A DNA stretch of 22,313 nucleotides from a virus: IMG/VR virus record IMGVR_UViG_3300021957_004147, positions 1 through 22,313 of that record. One strand, written 5' to 3'. Positions within the stretch are counted from its first letter, which is position 1, and every line of letters starts with the position of its first letter. This document shows, piece after piece, positions 12,001-18,900 of the stretch. A program made the translations under genes and the position numbers. The notes under the pieces are model-generated. The model saw nothing but the letters and a program-made list of their open reading frames with translations. It had not been told where the DNA came from and did not search any database.

Positions 12001-15000
12001 GTTGCAGACTCAAAGTAACAGTCAACGATGGCGCAGTAGATGAAACTGTATAGTCTACATCTTTAATTAATTGTGTAGTTGTTACAGTACCTGATTCTGT
12101 TCTTGCAAGATAAACTAAAACACCATTATAGTTTGCTGTTGTAAAATTATATGTTTGTGATAACGGATAAATCGATTCTTGCAATGCGTTTGCAAACGTA
12201 TATGTGTTTGTCTTATATGGTGCTTGTGATGGCAACATATCACTCCAAAAGAATGATGTATCTTCTGTTTTAGATTTAACAATAATGTTTAATGCATCAT
12301 CTAATATTTTACTTGGTGTATACGTATTAGACACATCCATATCATTAACAGTTTTAACAACTAACTGTTTGTAATTTGTATATTCTTGTGAGTTGTATTG
12401 TAAAGCATTAAACAAATTGTAATTAGACTTACGTAAAAATATACTTGGCAAGACTAATGAAGCAGAGTTTTGAATAATACTGTTACCATATGGAACAAGA
12501 TTACCTAAGTCTCTTAAGTTGTTAGCACCGAAAACAACACCAGTTGAATCTGGGTTGTTAATAAAGATGTCTTGGTACTGTGATCTAATGTCACCCAAGT
12601 CAGCAACTTTTAAATTTTCATTAAATGGATTGTTGCTTAAATTAATAGGTATGCTATAATATGCTGTTGTCGAAGGTTGATTACTTAACAACAAAATTTG
12701 TATAGGAGTGTCTACTGTTGGTGCAGTATTAAATGTCACTGTCGTTGTTTTATCAGTAGATGTTACAGTGTAAGTACTAGGCAATTGATATACATTATTA
12801 AGGTAAACTTGGACATTTGGCCAGTGGGCAGTTACAGTTGAATCATAGGGAATAACTGCAACATCACACGTGAATTCTGCTGTGGTCCCTGCTGTATATT
12901 CTAGTTCAAATATTTGATATTGAACTGAGGGGGCAATGGCTGTTTGCCAGCCTAATTCACGGGTCTTTGTTGTGCGTGTAGAATAATCATACACGTAACC
13001 TGTATTTACGTTTTGTGTTACTGGAGTTGTTCCTGTAACATATGAAAATGTATCAACGTTTAATGATACATCAAAACTAATATCACCTTGATTGACGATA
13101 TCAGAATAACGTACAGGGAAACCTAATATCGGATCATTTATGCCTGTACCTACACCGTAAGCAAATAATTTATTACCTATAAATGAAGTGCCTTGATAAA
13201 TTGTAGTATCGCCAAATGACACATTGTTTTTATCATAGATATTAAACAATGGCGCTTGATTGACTGTTAGTTTTTGTTGTGCTTCTTCCCATACTGTACC
13301 ATTAAACCAGAATGTAGAACCTTGATTATAATATCCTCTTAGTGCTACTGTTTGGTTATCAACTAAGGCTGGTGAGTCAACTGACTCTGACAAAGTAATG
13401 ATAGGTACTGAACCTGGAGTAATCGTTGAAAAGCCAACAACATAAATTTTATTTCTGACTTCTAAATTAGTATCTGCTACAAAAGCAACTCTAGCACCAG
13501 AAAACAATTGATAGTTTGCAAGTGCATCATCAGACCCAACAATTGATGCTACACTCGTAGTTCCAAATGTTGTATTAGATTCCCAAGAAACAGTTAACAC
13601 AGTGTTTGTGCCTACAACTGCAAGACTACTAATAGAAGTATTTCTTGGTAGTAAGTTAGTTGAGTCTGCAACAAATTGACCTTTTTGGAACGATTTCAAA
13701 ATATCAGTTGTTGGAATAGTTATTGTTGTGGTTGTGGCATTTGTCACAGCCGCAATTGTTGCAGTATAATTAGTGTACGATTCTACATCTGGATAATATG
13801 CTTGTTGGTTCGCTACATCAGCAAATGCATTTGTTGTGCGAGTATCAATAAAATCAACTGGCGCTTTTGCTTCTGTACCAGAATCAAATAGTTTTAAGTT
13901 TGGATAGAACTCAACGATCGGACGTTTTGCTTTTCTGTCGCCTGTAATATATGTTGAGATGATCGATGGGTTATCATTGTATTTTGCTGTTGCATTGATA
14001 ACATCAATATGGAACCATCTGTTTGATCTTGACCATGCATTTCTATTAATAGCAGTTCTAGCAATAGTAATATAGTCTTGGTCTACTGGTATAAACAATT
14101 CAACATCAAAGTTGCCAATAGAGTAGTTCAACGTGTCATAAGGAATAAATTCAGTTCCAGTAAAATCTTCTGGCACAGTTAAATCAGTAGTTGGGATAAG
14201 TTGTATTGCTTCCCCTACTCCTTCAACATAGTATTCACCTGTCAAGTAACTTGTAGGAGTAATATCTCCTTGAAATTCTACTTTAAGACCATTCGTAAAT
14301 TCTACGCCGTTTGTAGACGTGTATGTTTTTTGTCCTATAATATCTACATCAACATCAATTGTATTATTCGTGTTACTTTCGATTAGTCTTATTGTGCCTA
14401 CTTTGTTTGGATCTGTACCATCTTGGTAGTACAATGTATCTAATATAGCAGACAAATATGGAATTTGTGTAATGACACCAAGTGTGCTACGATAGAATTC
14501 TAATCCGATATACTCAGTACCGAATTGAACAGTAATCTTTTCTTCGTTTGGAATGACACCAGCTGGTATCAAACGAATAGTTGGGTTTGTTGCATCTCCA
14601 ACATATGTAATTGTATAAAAGTTTTCATTAACATTTGTATAGAAGCCTTCTTCAAACAGACCTTCATTAACATTTGCAGTCATTGTTCCTGTTTCAGGCG
14701 TTAATGATACTGCTGGACCATTCAATGTTTCTGAGAGTTTAAAAACAGAAGGACTAACAATCTCTTTTACATAATAAATTGTATTGCTGTCTACACCACC
14801 AATTAAAGGACTTGTGCCTACTTGTGAAAATGTTACAGTTTGATTAAGTACTAAATCGTCAGTAGAACCAGAAGTAATAACTGTGTCTGCTGTTGTTTCA
14901 GTAATTGCTAAAGTAACTGGAGCAACAATTTGCGTTGATGTTAAATTAACATCGTAGTTTGCTCCATTCTCATCAAAGAATGATTGAATAAAGCCTACTT

Positions 15001-15886
15001 CGTTTGGCTCTGATGTTTGAGAAAACATAACAGTAAGATTTTCAAGTGATGTTACACCATCTATGTTGCCTATTTCAGAAAGAGTTTTACCATTGATATC
15101 AGAAAATAGTTCGTTACTTACAACACTAACTGTATTGTTTCCTGGAAACAAAAACTGATCTTGTGCATTTCTTTGCGGCACTGTAAATGTAACAAATCCT
15201 TGCGATGCACCATTGTTGTTAACACCTAAAATCTCTCTAGTATTTTGTGCTCCGTCTAAGCCTGTTACTCCAGGCACGCCTTGAATCCAAAACTGAGAGT
15301 CTTGGTTAACTGCAAATCTATAAGTACCACCACGTAACAAAGTAAGTGTTGGGTTTAATGCAGAAGTTAAAGAATTTACTGATCTAATGTTATATGCATT
15401 TCCTACATCACTTACAACATAGTCAGTTTCTGCAAAGACAGTTGCAGATGAAACTGAAACAACTGGAGGACCTTCTGGTATCCAATAATACTGAGTAAAG
15501 TTAATTAATTTATCTAAGTTAGTAAATGAGTCCCAAGAATAGAATTCACTGTTAAACAAACGATTGTTATCATTGACAACACCACCTGATAATTTAAGAG
15601 CATCTATTAACTCAGGGTAACTTAAGAAGTCTTTTGCTGTTGATTGATTCTCATTTAAGAACGCAACACCAGGAGCAAGTTGATAATCTGTACGAGTAGC
15701 ATTAGGCTCTGTTACATAATAATCTTTTGCGTTAACACCATAACCAAACTTACTACCAACATACCCTTGCATTTGTGTAGTAGAAGGATTGTTGACTAAG
15801 TTGTCAAGGGTCGCTCCTAAGAATTGGGCGTTGGTTGAGGTTTTGAATATCTCTGGTAAAAACTGTAGTGTTCTTATTCTTGCCAT
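1..15886 (-). CDS. Giant modular virion protein, 3' end outside window (at least 5,295 aa)
   Basis: The ATG lies at 15886-15884, 14 bases after the gp6 stop. I read the frame through to base 1 without a stop, so the C-terminus is missing. The N-terminus (MARIRTLQFLPEIFK, then GSKFGYGVNAKDYYVTEP) is non-repetitive and resembles conserved starts of large structural proteins in marine T4-like phages; that is from memory, not a search. Residues about 1-2000 carry aromatic-rich segments (PWEMLGF, PSWW) with few repeats. After that come an HGL/NGYYIVT module (about 2268-2311), FG-GAP-like propeller blades (about 2386-3150), GTGTA repeats, YYV modules, a GFP/IGTE motif (about 3795-3848), a GGTGY motif (about 4721-4774) and Asp-box repeats (about 5036-5231). 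I see no signal peptide or transmembrane segment. Placement after gp6 matches T4 gene 7 (1,032 aa), but homology to gp7 is unproven. Likely role, inferred: baseplate-anchored fibre or adhesin. The open frame is certain; the function is moderate confidence. Confidence 0.93.
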   Translation of the reverse strand, partial: MARIRTLQFLPEIFKTSTNAQFLGATLDNLVNNPSTTQMQGYVGSKFGYGVNAKDYYVTEPNATRTDYQLAPGVAFLNENQSTAKDFLSYPELIDALKLSGGVVNDNNRLFNSEFYSWDSFTNLDKLINFTQYYWIPEGPPVVSVSSATVFAETDYVVSDVGNAYNIRSVNSLTSALNPTLTLLRGGTYRFAVNQDSQFWIQGVPGVTGLDGAQNTREILGVNNNGASQGFVTFTVPQRNAQDQFLFPGNNTVSVVSNELFSDINGKTLSEIGNIDGVTSLENLTVMFSQTSEPNEVGFIQSFFDENGANYDVNLTSTQIVAPVTLAITETTADTVITSGSTDDLVLNQTVTFSQVGTSPLIGGVDSNTIYYVKEIVSPSVFKLSETLNGPAVSLTPETGTMTANVNEGLFEEGFYTNVNENFYTITYVGDATNPTIRLIPAGVIPNEEKITVQFGTEYIGLEFYRSTLGVITQIPYLSAILDTLYYQDGTDPNKVGTIRLIESNTNNTIDVDVDIIGQKTYTSTNGVEFTNGLKVEFQGDITPTSYLTGEYYVEGVGEAIQLIPTTDLTVPEDFTGTEFIPYDTLNYSIGNFDVELFIPVDQDYITIARTAINRNAWSRSNRWFHIDVINATAKYNDNPSIISTYITGDRKAKRPIVEFYPNLKLFDSGTEAKAPVDFIDTRTTNAFADVANQQAYYPDVESYTNYTATIAAVTNATTTTITIPTTDILKSFQKGQFVADSTNLLPRNTSISSLAVVGTNTVLTVSWESNTTFGTTSVASIVGSDDALANYQLFSGARVAFVADTNLEVRNKIYVVGFSTITPGSVPIITLSESVDSPALVDNQTVALRGYYNQGSTFWFNGTVWEEAQQKLTVNQAPLFNIYDKNNVSFGDTTIYQGTSFIGNKLFAYGVGTGINDPILGFPVRYSDIVNQGDISFDVSLNVDTFSYVTGTTPVTQNVNTGYVYDYSTRTTKTRELGWQTAIAPSVQYQIFELEYTAGTTAEFTCDVAVIPYDSTVTAHWPNVQVYLNNVYQLPSTYTVTSTDKTTTVTFNTAPTVDTPIQILLLSNQPSTTAYYSIPINLSNNPFNENLKVADLGDIRSQYQDIFINNPDSTGVVFGANNLRDLGNLVPYGNSIIQNSASLVLPSIFLRKSNYNLFNALQYNSQEYTNYKQLVVKTVNDMDVSNTYTPSKILDDALNIIVKSKTEDTSFFWSDMLPSQAPYKTNTYTFANALQESIYPLSQTYNFTTANYNGVLVYLARTESGTVTTTQLIKDVDYTVSSTAPSLTVTLSLQPNDQITIKEYNQTYSSYVPNTPTKLGLYPKWQPEVVLDPNYQTPTYMLRGHDGSYTSLYTLDYTPSTGLTDFRDQALLEFENRIYNNIKLSTEVPIKDYEVLPGFFTDSTYSSEDFLKIYSANFLSWVGKNRIAYKTQKGYTKANEWSWNYWQSSNKLDNTPIEQGYWRGVYEYFYGTSQPNIAPWEMLGFSQMPSWWTAQYGPAPYTSENTILWNDLEAGIIYNTGGTTSVTVEELKRPGLSRIIPVDEYGDLKSPMQTLVGNYDQNLFQRDWKVGDDAPAEFSYRRSSSYAFDLMKIFALTRPADFFNLGADLDNYKYNTEFKQYLVDDRTHLDISDIEVYGNGTAKTSYINWIVDYEKQQGVDATKTITSLLNNVDVRLIYRLAGFSDKTLLKFLVEKVTPNSNNSSLLIPDESYQVLLHDNQPNDEIKYSSVVIQLVNNGWKVYGNSQNQAYFTIDQPITGTGTTTISVDAYSVDIVNKYTQSDIQEKIVPYGTQFYTLQQLSQFLASYGSYLTRKGMVFDTIENSVTLDWELMIREYLYWAQFNWESGSIITIGPSANTLKIEKESDVVQPLTIQNENFLLNQNLYQIATKDLNIERLDTKFEVKTLNTGDAMSYGQFQLSNLEHGIVFDNTTLFNDVVYNLVTGLRQNRLYLRGTKTAEWDGTMFASGFILNQDNIKEWTPTLVYPKGSIVTYKSKFWTASTTVQPSATFVDGQWTLTDADQIQKGLLPNSATRSYESTLYYNDTKANLENDADQLAFSLIGFRPRDYLASINLTDITQVNVYKNLIKTKGTPNSVSAFKGATLPSGGINYDVYENWGIQTGEFGGTLNHNFVEFLVNEAKLTGNPSIVALIDNVATQGSMQNVSLANLFNYARAPESANILSELAYEPETKLYPTAGFVNYNDVKLAAYHFANLPQAVNSNDTLVPLTDFYVRDYAWLANFKEKWRVYTWKPVGRVVGVTPNLNNTTTITFSKPHGLKILDPFAMINVASNINGYYIVTVVNDLNSITINLPLVQPPQTLSGNGLGLTFIDQRVEQPADINNLDLNEAEFVKNTVWVDEAEDGNWGVYRKSLNYDMTTTLNRADGQTFGSAVAYIPDTYSYWLGDSTIGRVYRYVVDDTTGEFVQDTDSDNILPISGARPTFGTAIAYSGRLFAITETTDGTGFPVGRVYIYTVNDSVIDDDPVLLQTITIGAGAGTCISMSDDQNWIYVGDPLNNQVIRLSRERIPLTAGYFTATETYEITSLGTEVGASDITTGQSYQILFPGSTEFTQLGAVDNEVGTTFTATTPPAGFVAGDGICYENPTDFTAIGAVENKVGILFVATGIGSGTGTANQVSYTDSNEETEIVSPVGAGGFGSSVATDANGDTVSIGAPTLTSPEGNANWGTSYVYSRAMQNFESQYNSIPNQPHIFDAAWDTIFVARSASNVTSNVITYTGTALTENTAIVFSSAGVFGDSGISPNQVYYVKEVGVGTMSLKTTRSSATAITLEDDATLNADIYAQNNTAIRQVSVNGTIVDDNNYAMSGLNELKYFGTLRAGDIVTVSTSVSTLAQTMIPDEDTRVGTQLGYATDMTSYGSEVLMGAPGEIRLLGTIQSDGSVYRYTNGGGKYGTVIGTSKCLLTADRKLLINGYLVNLVNGSTATDIVNVINASDITNIQASATADGKLIISIISAGLALINEKLLIQAVDTATLSDLGLVLYTKTQNITAPHNDSRTLFGNTIKFNEKDSVVISAPVSTRYLGTTFDFTDDENLDNDTIFDNNATRFVDTWENAGAVYMYDYLANYNGSVADPGQFVYAQNLNSKEQNYGFEPEYGTALDFNANQVLIGTPNLSYGDLEGQVNLFQNATGIKDWTLYRTPSKTVDINKIQNAQIFSAETNDTLINLDYIDPMQNKLLGVVRENLDYVDNVDPARYNAEIDGINAGLIWGTDHVGELWFDTSTTRWLNYHQNDNVYNASRWGQVFPGSDVAVYTWVASSNVPSQYTGAGTPKNLQTYSIESTLNASNVVTPVYYFWVRNTDTVMSAEGKTLSDTNLEAYIANPTASGVSYLTPLLPNAFGLYNCQPYINVNDSVFHIGYATGSNDDPSHQEFSLIRDGADDFLPGLPKFGIQTQANRPEGLYDRLLDSFSGVDEVGAVVPNPYLPKAVQSGVLQRPRQSFFFNRFLGLKNYLKYANTILADFPISETRESATYLFQTGEFYDTTNYWSYVNWWLPTTNPIGQYNNNTKSSVSVPLYADLSALTVTTGTIARVETNGEGKWEMYRYDGADLWTRIGLENGTIQFNIYLWDYALGKTGFGDNFFDTDSFDEYPSEETRWIIRALNEQIYIDELVEYRNKSLILLFEYIQSEADESQNYLPWLNKTSLVDVSHTIRELKPIQNYSSDNQLFLSSYINETKPFHVVIKDFLFKYTGIDTYDGNVTDFDLPATWDSSIEQFVSPQLSYKNVNNTSTFLPTNAIWQLPQYKDWFNNYGVSISGQTDYQITLLSVYLPIGSSLLFVDNASGFPINGVIQIGTEKISYSRVDRALNMLIGLQRGFDGTTPLAHVPGAEIFIDLPAVVVLDGSKNYVEPPQITAYIDTTVYPAPRVEAQLEAVMSVDSVVSVKVINPGEGYAVLPEIRIAPSEQLFFTNDDINSTLNTISVFAPSLQTGDLIQYKDDTVSSASVTGLINNQWYYVNILETNPSTVIALYTSYNEAVYEFDRVVFSTGTTDGNFQLNVGAKASAITNATPVRENNIELKFDRTTYTSQILDWEANAFYGSFFAGSYFNSENVSSSAISLQATVPPIEDIKASAQGAVLEIANAVNNQTVSYSTFARRVTNTVATGNKIRLNPYDDATGELNSSGSTIGFTVGMPIKFTGAVIGNIIVDQVYYVKSIIDIKDFTISETVGGATFTVTTETASSAGMFAYAGTVTDTAVVTLNYPGLLTATATNGTTNTITIPQSLIGTGGTNGFYPGIPLFFVGDVFGDVVENDVYYVTTVLDDETVTISTSATATNTTLVGTDSATDRITVISTTGLAVNDPIVFNDFLTLPSTIITNYGNIESGTIYYVREVVSSTQIIISTSINGSAFAVTDVGVITAGSFVPGTTYQIVTAGTTDYVLLGAANNNVGTIFESTGVGTGTGTATTDTGLLTSQADAFDLSTATGTMLMNVSLPISPGQVNGQQFTFYDTSKYYTNIPTTASSVSNQLTRSLGATIDTVDRIALQTQDARTSNFYINMPVEFDTATGGLSTATPYFVTEFSDRIVEAGDFVVGQVYTITTVGTTNYVLIGAISSSVGITFTATGVGAGTGTATVNPITVFCGSTSSSGNLITCSDTSSLWVGMPVIFSGAGLGGITITDEYFILTIDSPTTFTISESIGGAAYTLTTDNGTMTGLGSDYITVSTSAGGSDVTLSDSTTAFNLTQTPQTFAEFDIGFKLGGYSVIIGSGGTGYANTNKITIPGTSIGGASPANDATLEVNTVDANGAVTSLIVSGDPEDYVTKYYLKVISQNQLEVYSDARMTTPVSGIGFDFGGFTSTNVTAITASAYTVADSTSFVVNDTVVFMSLSTAEQTASGLANSTEYYITDITGNDIKVSTEPGGSDIVPVTPGSVEFTMSKAGSYAFLPEPFYFNQSIVKYLNRVYRCIISNDDEEFIIGKWEELRADSNLLNALDRVEGFYQPTINMPGLDLTQLFVGTTYPNAVYLGNAFAPEDQYALDITLKDEAFYPTGVAIPAILWDGTQYYAPANFTNYTGVITSIAGTSWATRDIANIVVNATDIVYGNGVYVITSSNIATPIYKSTDGIVWTTRSSVLTAPSLALNSVAYGSDYYVAVGDGIVNSTDATTWTTKKTYDTVFEVTLNGTAFVTTTGYTGFVAVGKGLRYDYTSGLTQLVPTNIISYSSDEDGNTWSDSVSITPNGLNAVASNGTIAIAVGENNVIYQTSNGADWTGVNEVLVTGINSATDRLGVASTAGFTNADPIQTSDTFSGLTAGVTYYVSVINSTQIEIFTDSGLTS
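195..780 (-). repeat. Asp-box (BNR-like) repeat region
   Basis: Residues about 5036-5231 alternate Asp-box-like turns with YG/VAVG strands: AGTSWATR then IVYGNGVYVI; KSTDGIVWTTR then LNSVAYGSDYYVAVG; NSTDATTWTTK then GFVAVGKG; SSDEDGNTWSDS then LNAVASN and IAVG; and QTSNGADWTG. The pattern SxDGxxW plus (L/I)xxVxYGxxxYVAVG is that of BNR/sialidase-type beta-propellers. About five units are visible. A propeller fold is likely; enzyme activity is not implied, as I see no catalytic set. Confidence 0.6.
1568..1725 (-). other. GGxGY/GGASPAND beta module
   Basis: Residues about 4721-4774 read SGGTGYANTNKITIPG, then SIGGASPANDATLEV, then NGAVTSLIVSG. Modules with G(G/S)xGYxxxDxIxI, LGGxxxxND and GxI(T/S)xxxxSG are common in large marine phage structural proteins, where they usually repeat. 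Only one clear copy is visible here. Confidence 0.5.
2105..2262 (-). repeat. GTGTA repeat, fourth copy
   Basis: Residues about 4542-4594 read DFVVGQVYTI, TTNYVLIGA, VGITFTATG and VGAGTGTATV. Together with the copy at 2612-2765 it shows the strongest resemblance within the family (GTTxYVLxGA, TGVGxGTGTAT). As in that copy, a YxV-type strand (TPYFVTEF, about 2260-2315) precedes it and a YYV-like module follows it. Confidence 0.7.
2612..2765 (-). repeat. GTGTA repeat, third copy
   Basis: Residues about 4375-4426 read SFVPGTTYQI, TTDYVLLGA, VGTIFESTG and VGTGTGTAT. This is a full-length unit of the same repeat found near 8000-8240 and 2105-2262. It follows directly after a YYV module, so the two module types form a composite block here. 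Confidence 0.7.
4345..4505 (-). other. GFP/IGTE motif segment of the giant protein
   Basis: Residues about 3795-3848 read LLFVDNASGFP, IQIGTEKISY, then LQRGFDGTTPLAHVPG. The succession GFPxxGxIxIGxExIxY followed by LxRGxxGTxxxxH is a recurring module of T4-like tail and fibre proteins. A PGEGY motif follows at about 4146-4180. I cannot assign a function beyond a likely small beta fold. Confidence 0.5.
6440..8730 (-). other. FG-GAP/integrin-like beta-propeller region with insertions
   Basis: Residues about 2386-3150. I count about seven blade-like segments that pair FG(S/T/N)x(V/I)x with a (V/I)xxG(D/A/T)P strand and a GxVYxY strand. The clearest are TFGSAVAY...GRVYRY (about 8730-8605), TFGTAIAY...GRVYIY (8572-8415), WIYVGDP (8410-8310), GFGSSVAT...VSIGAP...SYVYS (7945-7790), YGSEVLMGAP...GSVYRY (7265-7145), LFGNTIKF...VVISAP...GAVYMY (6845-6630) and YGTALDF...VLIGTP (6565-6440). 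GTGTA repeats sit between blades 3 and 4, and a YYV module plus other sequence between blades 4 and 5. FG-GAP propellers mediate protein or glycan binding. Blade count and closure are inference. Confidence 0.5.
7985..8240 (-). repeat. GTGTA repeat, tandem pair inside the propeller region
   Basis: Residues about 2550-2634. The first unit reads DITTGQSYQI, STEFTQLGA and VGTTFTAT. The second, slightly shortened, reads FVAGDGICYE, PTDFTAIGA, VGILFVATG and GSGTGTA. Both follow the frame GxxYxI, T(D/E)(F/Y)xxLGA, VGxxFxATG, GTGTA. The second unit has lost about two residues near its start. They sit between two propeller blades and so look like an insertion. Confidence 0.65.
8955..9085 (-). repeat. 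HGL/NGxYxVT beta module
   Basis: Residues about 2268-2311 read TITFSKPHGL, then DPFAMINVAS, then NGYYIVTVV and ITINLP. The order HGL, then D.(V/A).I, then NGxYxVT, then TxTI is a familiar small beta module of phage tail and fibre proteins that profile searches often label E1_FCCH. It sits just before the propeller region. The YYV modules may be divergent relatives of it. Confidence 0.5.
9885..9955 (-). other. Possible carbohydrate-binding-type motif
   Basis: Residues about 1978-2001 read WTPTLVYPKG, then SIVTYKSKFWTA, followed by a further Trp (DGQWTLT). The spacing W..(5-6)..Y..G..V.Y....(W/Y).A resembles the short CBM5/12-type sugar-binding fold found in chitinases and phage fibres. Only the motif supports it, so this is a tentative domain call. 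If right, it gives the giant protein a glycan-binding site well before its repeat-rich part. Confidence 0.35.
14683..14806 (-). repeat. YYV module, first copy
   Basis: Residues about 361-402 of the giant protein read NTIYYVKEI, then VFKLSE, then TPETGTM. This is the first and most isolated copy of a module of about 40 residues with the pattern YYVxxI, a short gap, [FI]x[IL]S, then a GTM-like end. Small beta modules of this kind in phage fibres are often matched to the E1_FCCH domain family; that assignment is from memory. The other copies lie at about 7516-7620 and between 1 and 3993. Confidence 0.6.
15450..15886 (-). other. N-terminal anchor-like region of the giant protein
   Basis: Residues 1 to about 145. 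This part has no low-complexity repeats and is rich in aromatic and charged residues: GYVGSKFGYGV, KDYYVTEP, FYSWDSF and QYYWIPEGPP. It reads like a folded domain that binds another baseplate protein, in contrast to the Thr/Ser/Gly/Val-rich modules later on. By position and composition I infer that it attaches the chain to the baseplate. I did not identify a named domain. Confidence 0.5.
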
Positions 15887-15897
15887 GTTTTATATAG

Positions 15898-15902
15898 TCC
15901 TT
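15898..15902 (-). promoter_or_regulatory. Ribosome binding site of the giant gene
   Basis: AAGGA overlaps the TAA stop codon of the gp6-like gene (TAAGGA), with 11 bases before the ATG at 15886. The overlap suggests coupled translation of the two genes and supports this start. Confidence 0.6.
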
Positions 15903-18900
15903 AAGACTGTAGTGTGTCAGGTGTTAATGCGGCCACAATTACAACATCATTTGTAGTAGCGGCATTTGCAAATATTTCATACGGTCTGCATTTAATTTCA
16001 TATAAATCTCCAAATAATTTTTCTGGATCATTTGATACTAATACGACTGAACTAACCATATCTCCAAGTTTCTCATGCAAGTAAGAACTTAACTCTGAGA
16101 AGAAGAATGTATCTCCAAAGTTCCAATTATCAATATTAAAATACGTGTCCATTTCTTTTAAAATTGCACTTCGTATTTCACTATCTGATGCATTTGTCGA
16201 TGTTGATTTTACAGCCTTAATAGTTGCTCGTAGTGATCTATCTGCTTTTGCACCGAATAAAGGTTTGAACGTAACACTATTTAATACTGCACTATCTGAC
16301 AACATTTTGTAATCATTTATTAACGGATAAGCAATTTGCAACTCATTCATTGTTGGTTGTTCTGGTTTTGTTACTGTATCAGTAGAGTCTTGTATCCAAT
16401 TTCTATATGCTGTATAATATGATTGTGTTACTAAGTATAAATCAATAATATTAGTAGTTGCTGGATCAATACGAGTTGTATTATTTGCATTATGTCTGTA
16501 TTGATAATCTAATGCTTGACGACCAGATTTAACAGAATAATCTGTTTGCAATGTTACAACATAAAACGGTGTAGTTACAGTTGGATCTTGTATTGTTTTA
16601 TAAAATTTATTTTCTGTGTATGCATAGAACAACTGACCTACTGGAAATTCATACTTTACAGTTTCAATTTGTGTTTTATTTCCGTAAGTGTAAATTATAT
16701 CTGTGTTCGGAACAATAAGTTGTCTTGTTAAGTTAACAGGGTCAGTTACAGTTTTGAAGAAAACATATAAACCAATATTTGCGCCGTTATTAACATACCC
16801 AGTGATATCATTAAAGAAGTCTGGATTTAAAATAAGTGTCGAGTTGTTTACATCTGTTGCCGCCACTTCTACTTGGAAATCATTTACATAGCCGTCAGAT
16901 TCAACAGTCTGTCCTAAAATATTAACTTTAGTATCTGCACCCAATGCAGTATTAGAACCATATATTGTATTAATACCAAGAATACTAACAAAGTCTTTAA
17001 TAATCTTTCCTGTAAAAGGATCATACACTAATTCATTTTTACTAAATGTAAATCTTGTGTCAGCAACACTACCGAAATAATATGTTAATGACTTATATGT
17101 TACAGTATAACGATTATTTCCTAAACTAGTAAACTTAACAAAATAATTTGTATCCGTTGCTGAACCAATTGACCAACGTTCTTGGTTAACAAGCAACGAG
17201 TTATCAAACACCAATGTAAAATCTTGTTGCAATTCGATTTTAAGAATTGCTTCTTGTATGATTACACTAGACAATGAATTATCAAAAACAGGAATCACTT
17301 CAGTCAACGTGACGCCGTCTGGTACAAAACCATTAAGAGTTACTGGACCTTTGCCATTAGCAAATGACCCTTGACCAGAGTTGTTACCATCGCCGACAAC
17401 ATTTAATATCGTTGACCAAATATAATTCTTCTGACTTGCAGAAGGTATACCAGAAACGAGACGATTGTTGCTATCGAAATAAAATCCTGCAGGTGCTGTA
17501 AGTTTTGCAATTGCACCTGTTGTTGCATATTTTGCATTTGTTGTTGTGAATATTCCTAGAGGCTCTGGACTTTCTTTTGATCCATTCTTAGAATAAAAAT
17601 AACCAGATTCACTTGATGAATCTACTGAACTTGTTTTCCAATATAGAGTACTGCCACCGCCTGTTCCTGGATATGCATAACGTGTATAATTTTGTATGTA
17701 ATACTGATTAGCACGATTCAATGCAAGTACTGATGCTAAATCATCAGTGAAGAATTGAATGATGTCTGATGTGTTGTTCACTTGCAATGTTAAGAAGCCA
17801 TCTTCATTGTCTTGGTATAACGCTCCGTCATCGCCAAATGAATTTGTACTTGAATACTTTCCAGTAGGGTCAAGTAAATCTAAATTCTTAGATACGCCAA
17901 TAGAACTTCTATTAATAGCAGAACTTTTAATTATTGAACTGTAAAGTGTATATGGGAAGTTCGTGTAGTCTTCGCCATTAACCATACGATTTTGCGTATA
18001 GTATCTTGTTGGTGCTCTTTGTTTAATTGCTGATAGTGATTCTCTGCCTTGTGCATTAGAAACAGTTAATGGCAAGCCTAATTGTAAACTAAGTGTTTCA
18101 GATTTGCCTGTTCTGCTAATATAGTTAAGTGTTACTGATACTCCATTCATTTCTGAAGGATCAATTACATAATTTAATCCATTACTGCTTCTTACAAAGG
18201 CTCTAAATGTACCTACGGGTATCTCTGAGAATATACCATCACCGAACACATAAGTGACTTGATCGTTTGCACGTGAATTTACTGAGAAGATTTTCTTAAC
18301 ACTTGATTCTGTTTGTAAATATGCATCTGCATAAACATTATCTACTTGTTCCCATGCTTTTAATGATGAATCTGTTTGAACTTGATATAACCATGTATCA
18401 GTATTATTGATACCATTAGTATCAATATTGTAAGTTTCGTTTGCTATTTGTTGTTGAAACGATGTTGTAGAATTTTGTAAAGTCCCTTGTTTAAAGTAAA
18501 ACATAAACCCAGTGTTTGGTGAACCAAATCCTAATCTGTCATTTCTATATAACATATTCATTTGATTAGTTGGTGCTGGTGGTTTTTCGTAAATGTATGT
18601 TTTATCCATTGACGTTCCACTTACTAATTCAAAGTTCATTGAGTTTCCGTCTACTTGTGAGACAAAAGGAACAATTGGACTTGTATTGTCTGGAAGATTA
18701 ATTGCGTATTCACTTGTACTTACGCCAAGAATTTCAGATGTGTTGCCTGGATTTCCGATTCGTTGAGTATCGATAAGAGTAGCATTGACAACAGTATTCA
18801 TTTGCTCTAGCCAATTCGTATTACCTGGATCATTCCAAGTGATAGGTACATTACTTAAGTTTTGACCATTTGCATCTACAATGTTTTCTGTTGTTCGTAT

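Noticed and set aside
1-15886. Variable repeat of a diversity-generating retroelement in the giant gene
   Set aside because: No reverse transcriptase, no template repeat pair with adenine-biased differences and no C-type lectin-like fold were seen in the window.
15887-15897. TATATAAAA just before the giant gene as a late promoter
   Set aside because: It matches TATAAATA in only six of eight positions and sits directly on the start codon, so any transcript would begin inside the gene. Translation coupling from gp6 explains expression better.
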